Assembly: GCF_015500075.1 (NCBI RefSeq)
Contig: NZ_CP045496.1
Location: forward strand, 6,272,001-6,336,000
Source: Mesorhizobium sp. INR15
GTDB taxonomy: Bacteria > Pseudomonadota > Alphaproteobacteria > Rhizobiales > Rhizobiaceae
Reading direction: 5' to 3'
Length of the DNA: 64,000 nt
The position numbers and the translations under genes are program-made. This document shows, in pieces, positions 62,974 to 64,000 of the stretch. The notes under the pieces are model-generated. The model saw only the letters and a program-made list of their open reading frames with translations. It did no database searches and was not told the DNA's origin. Numbering within the stretch: the stretch's first letter is position 1; every line of letters starts with the position of its first letter.

Positions 62974-64000
62974 TTACATCTTGCACTCGGCCGAATAGGC
63001 GTCGCCGTGATCCTTGAGCACCTCGCCGACGGTCTTGATAACCGGCTTGCCATCGGCGCCCTTCTCGACCTTGAGCGCGTACCAGTCCTGGATCGGGTGC
63101 TGGTTGGGACCAAAGGAGAACTTGCCGCGAACCGAATGGAAGTCGGCCTTGCGCAGCGCCGCGCGGAAGGCGTCTGCATCGTCGATGTTGCCGCCGGTCG
63201 CCTTCAGAGCCGAGGCGTAGGCAAGTGCGGTGTCATAGCCCTGGCTGGCATAGTAGGTGACGGGACGATTGTAGGTCTTGTTCCAGGCATCCATGAAGGT
63301 CTTGTTGGCGGGATTGTCGAAGTCGGAATTCCAGTGCGCCGAGACATTGATGCCGATGGCCGCGTCGCCGACGGCGGCGAGCGTGACGCCGTCCATGGAC
63401 GGCTCGGCGACCACCATCGGGATTTCCTTCATCAGGCCGGCCTGCTCGTACTGGCGCAGGAAGGTGATGCCAAGGCCGCCGGGGTGGAACTGGAACACCA
63501 CTTCCGGCTTGGCGGCGCGGACCTGGGCTAGTTCAGCGGCGAAATCAGTCTGGTCGAGCCGGGTGTAGACCTCGCCGACGATCTGGCCCTTGAAGTAGCG
63601 CTTGAAGCCTGCGAGCGCGTCCTTGCCGGCCTGATAGTTCGGCGCCAGCACGAAGGCGGTCTTGTAGCCAAGGTTGGTGGCAAGCTGGCCGGCACTTTCG
63701 TGCAGGCTGTCGTTCTGCCACGAGACGACGAAATAGTTCTTGTTGCACTCCTTGCCGGCAAGGTTCGAAGGCCCGGCATTGGGGCTGAGATAGAAGGCGC
63801 CGGCATCAACGATGTCGGGCACGGTGGCGCCGGCGACATTGGAGAAGACGATGCCGGTGAACAGCTTGATGCCGTCCTCGCTCAGGAAGCGTTCGGCGAT
63901 CTGCTTGCCCTGCCCGGGTTTCAGGCCGTCATCCTCCACCACGAGGTCGACCGGCACGCCGCCCAGCTTGCCGCCTTCCAGCGCCATCGCCAGCTTGAAG
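62974..64000 (-). CDS. LIV-type ABC substrate-binding protein (N-terminus outside window)
   Basis: The frame is open from the right edge to a stop at 62974, giving 342 residues; the signal peptide and first ~50 residues lie beyond base 64000. The family fold is clear: GGVPVDLVVEDDGLKPGQGKQIAERFL, LFTGIVFSNVAGATVPDIVDAG, FVVSWQNDSLHESAGQLATNLGYKTAFVLAPNYQAGKDALAGFKRYF, and a C-terminal cysteine (SAECKM). It heads the livKHMGF-AspDH-ALDH operon. The downstream enzymes suggest an amino-acid or dicarboxylic amino-acid-like ligand, but the protein itself does not show this. Confidence 0.9.
   Translation of the reverse strand, partial: FKLAMALEGGKLGGVPVDLVVEDDGLKPGQGKQIAERFLSEDGIKLFTGIVFSNVAGATVPDIVDAGAFYLSPNAGPSNLAGKECNKNYFVVSWQNDSLHESAGQLATNLGYKTAFVLAPNYQAGKDALAGFKRYFKGQIVGEVYTRLDQTDFAAELAQVRAAKPEVVFQFHPGGLGITFLRQYEQAGLMKEIPMVVAEPSMDGVTLAAVGDAAIGINVSAHWNSDFDNPANKTFMDAWNKTYNRPVTYYASQGYDTALAYASALKATGGNIDDADAFRAALRKADFHSVRGKFSFGPNQHPIQDWYALKVEKGADGKPVIKTVGEVLKDHGDAYSAECKM

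Overview
The window is a gene-dense, high-GC stretch (about 63% by eye) of an alphaproteobacterial chromosome or chromid, most likely Mesorhizobium or a close Rhizobiales relative. The reasons are a DUF768 protein (a family typical of Mesorhizobium), a DUF1127 protein beside a LysR regulator, a plant-type glutamate-cysteine ligase next to rsmE, and many solute-binding-protein ABC importers with FCD/GntR and LysR regulators. I saw no rRNA, tRNA, CRISPR array, insertion sequence or prophage.

Region by region. 1-5 kb: a 2-hydroxyacid oxidation unit (glcD-type FAD oxidase cut by the left edge, DUF3422 protein, FCD regulator, lldD) with a shared candidate operator. 5-11 kb: metallophosphoesterase, an ECF sigma factor paired with an alpha/beta hydrolase, an ABM monooxygenase, a tiny exported peptide, a glutamine amidotransferase, a hypothetical protein and rsmE. 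11-21 kb: mostly housekeeping or general genes (gshA, DUF937, DUF1127/LysR, a GGDEF-EAL protein, xseA, a P1 peptidase, DUF768). 21-32 kb: a sugar locus with AraFGH-like import, aldose epimerase, two SDR enzymes, a GntR regulator, D-galactonate dehydratase, an L-arabinonate-type dehydratase and a DHDPS-family enzyme. It looks like a non-phosphorylative L-arabinose/D-galactose pathway. 32-36 kb: an orphan BaeSR-like two-component pair, a DUF535 protein and two small hypotheticals. 36-42 kb: a spermidine/putrescine-type ABC importer with a GMC oxidoreductase. 42-47 kb: a branched-chain amino-acid-type (LIV) importer.

47-57 kb holds the most interesting part: a flavin monooxygenase, RidA, DUF1028, a PuuC-like aldehyde dehydrogenase, LysR, an ArgE-like deacylase, and a trimethylamine-dehydrogenase-like flavoprotein directly followed by aspA. 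Three intergenic regions here carry the same imperfect inverted repeat TTAGG-N5-(C/G)CT(A/T)A, which fits a LysR T-N11-A box. This suggests one regulon for oxidising an amine or an N-substituted amino acid down to aspartate and fumarate. 57-64 kb, on the opposite strand, holds an aldehyde dehydrogenase, an aspartate-dehydrogenase-like (DUF108) enzyme and a second LIV importer, whose binding protein runs off the right edge.

All four substrate-binding-protein genes in the window are followed, just after the stop codon, by a GC-rich stem-loop.
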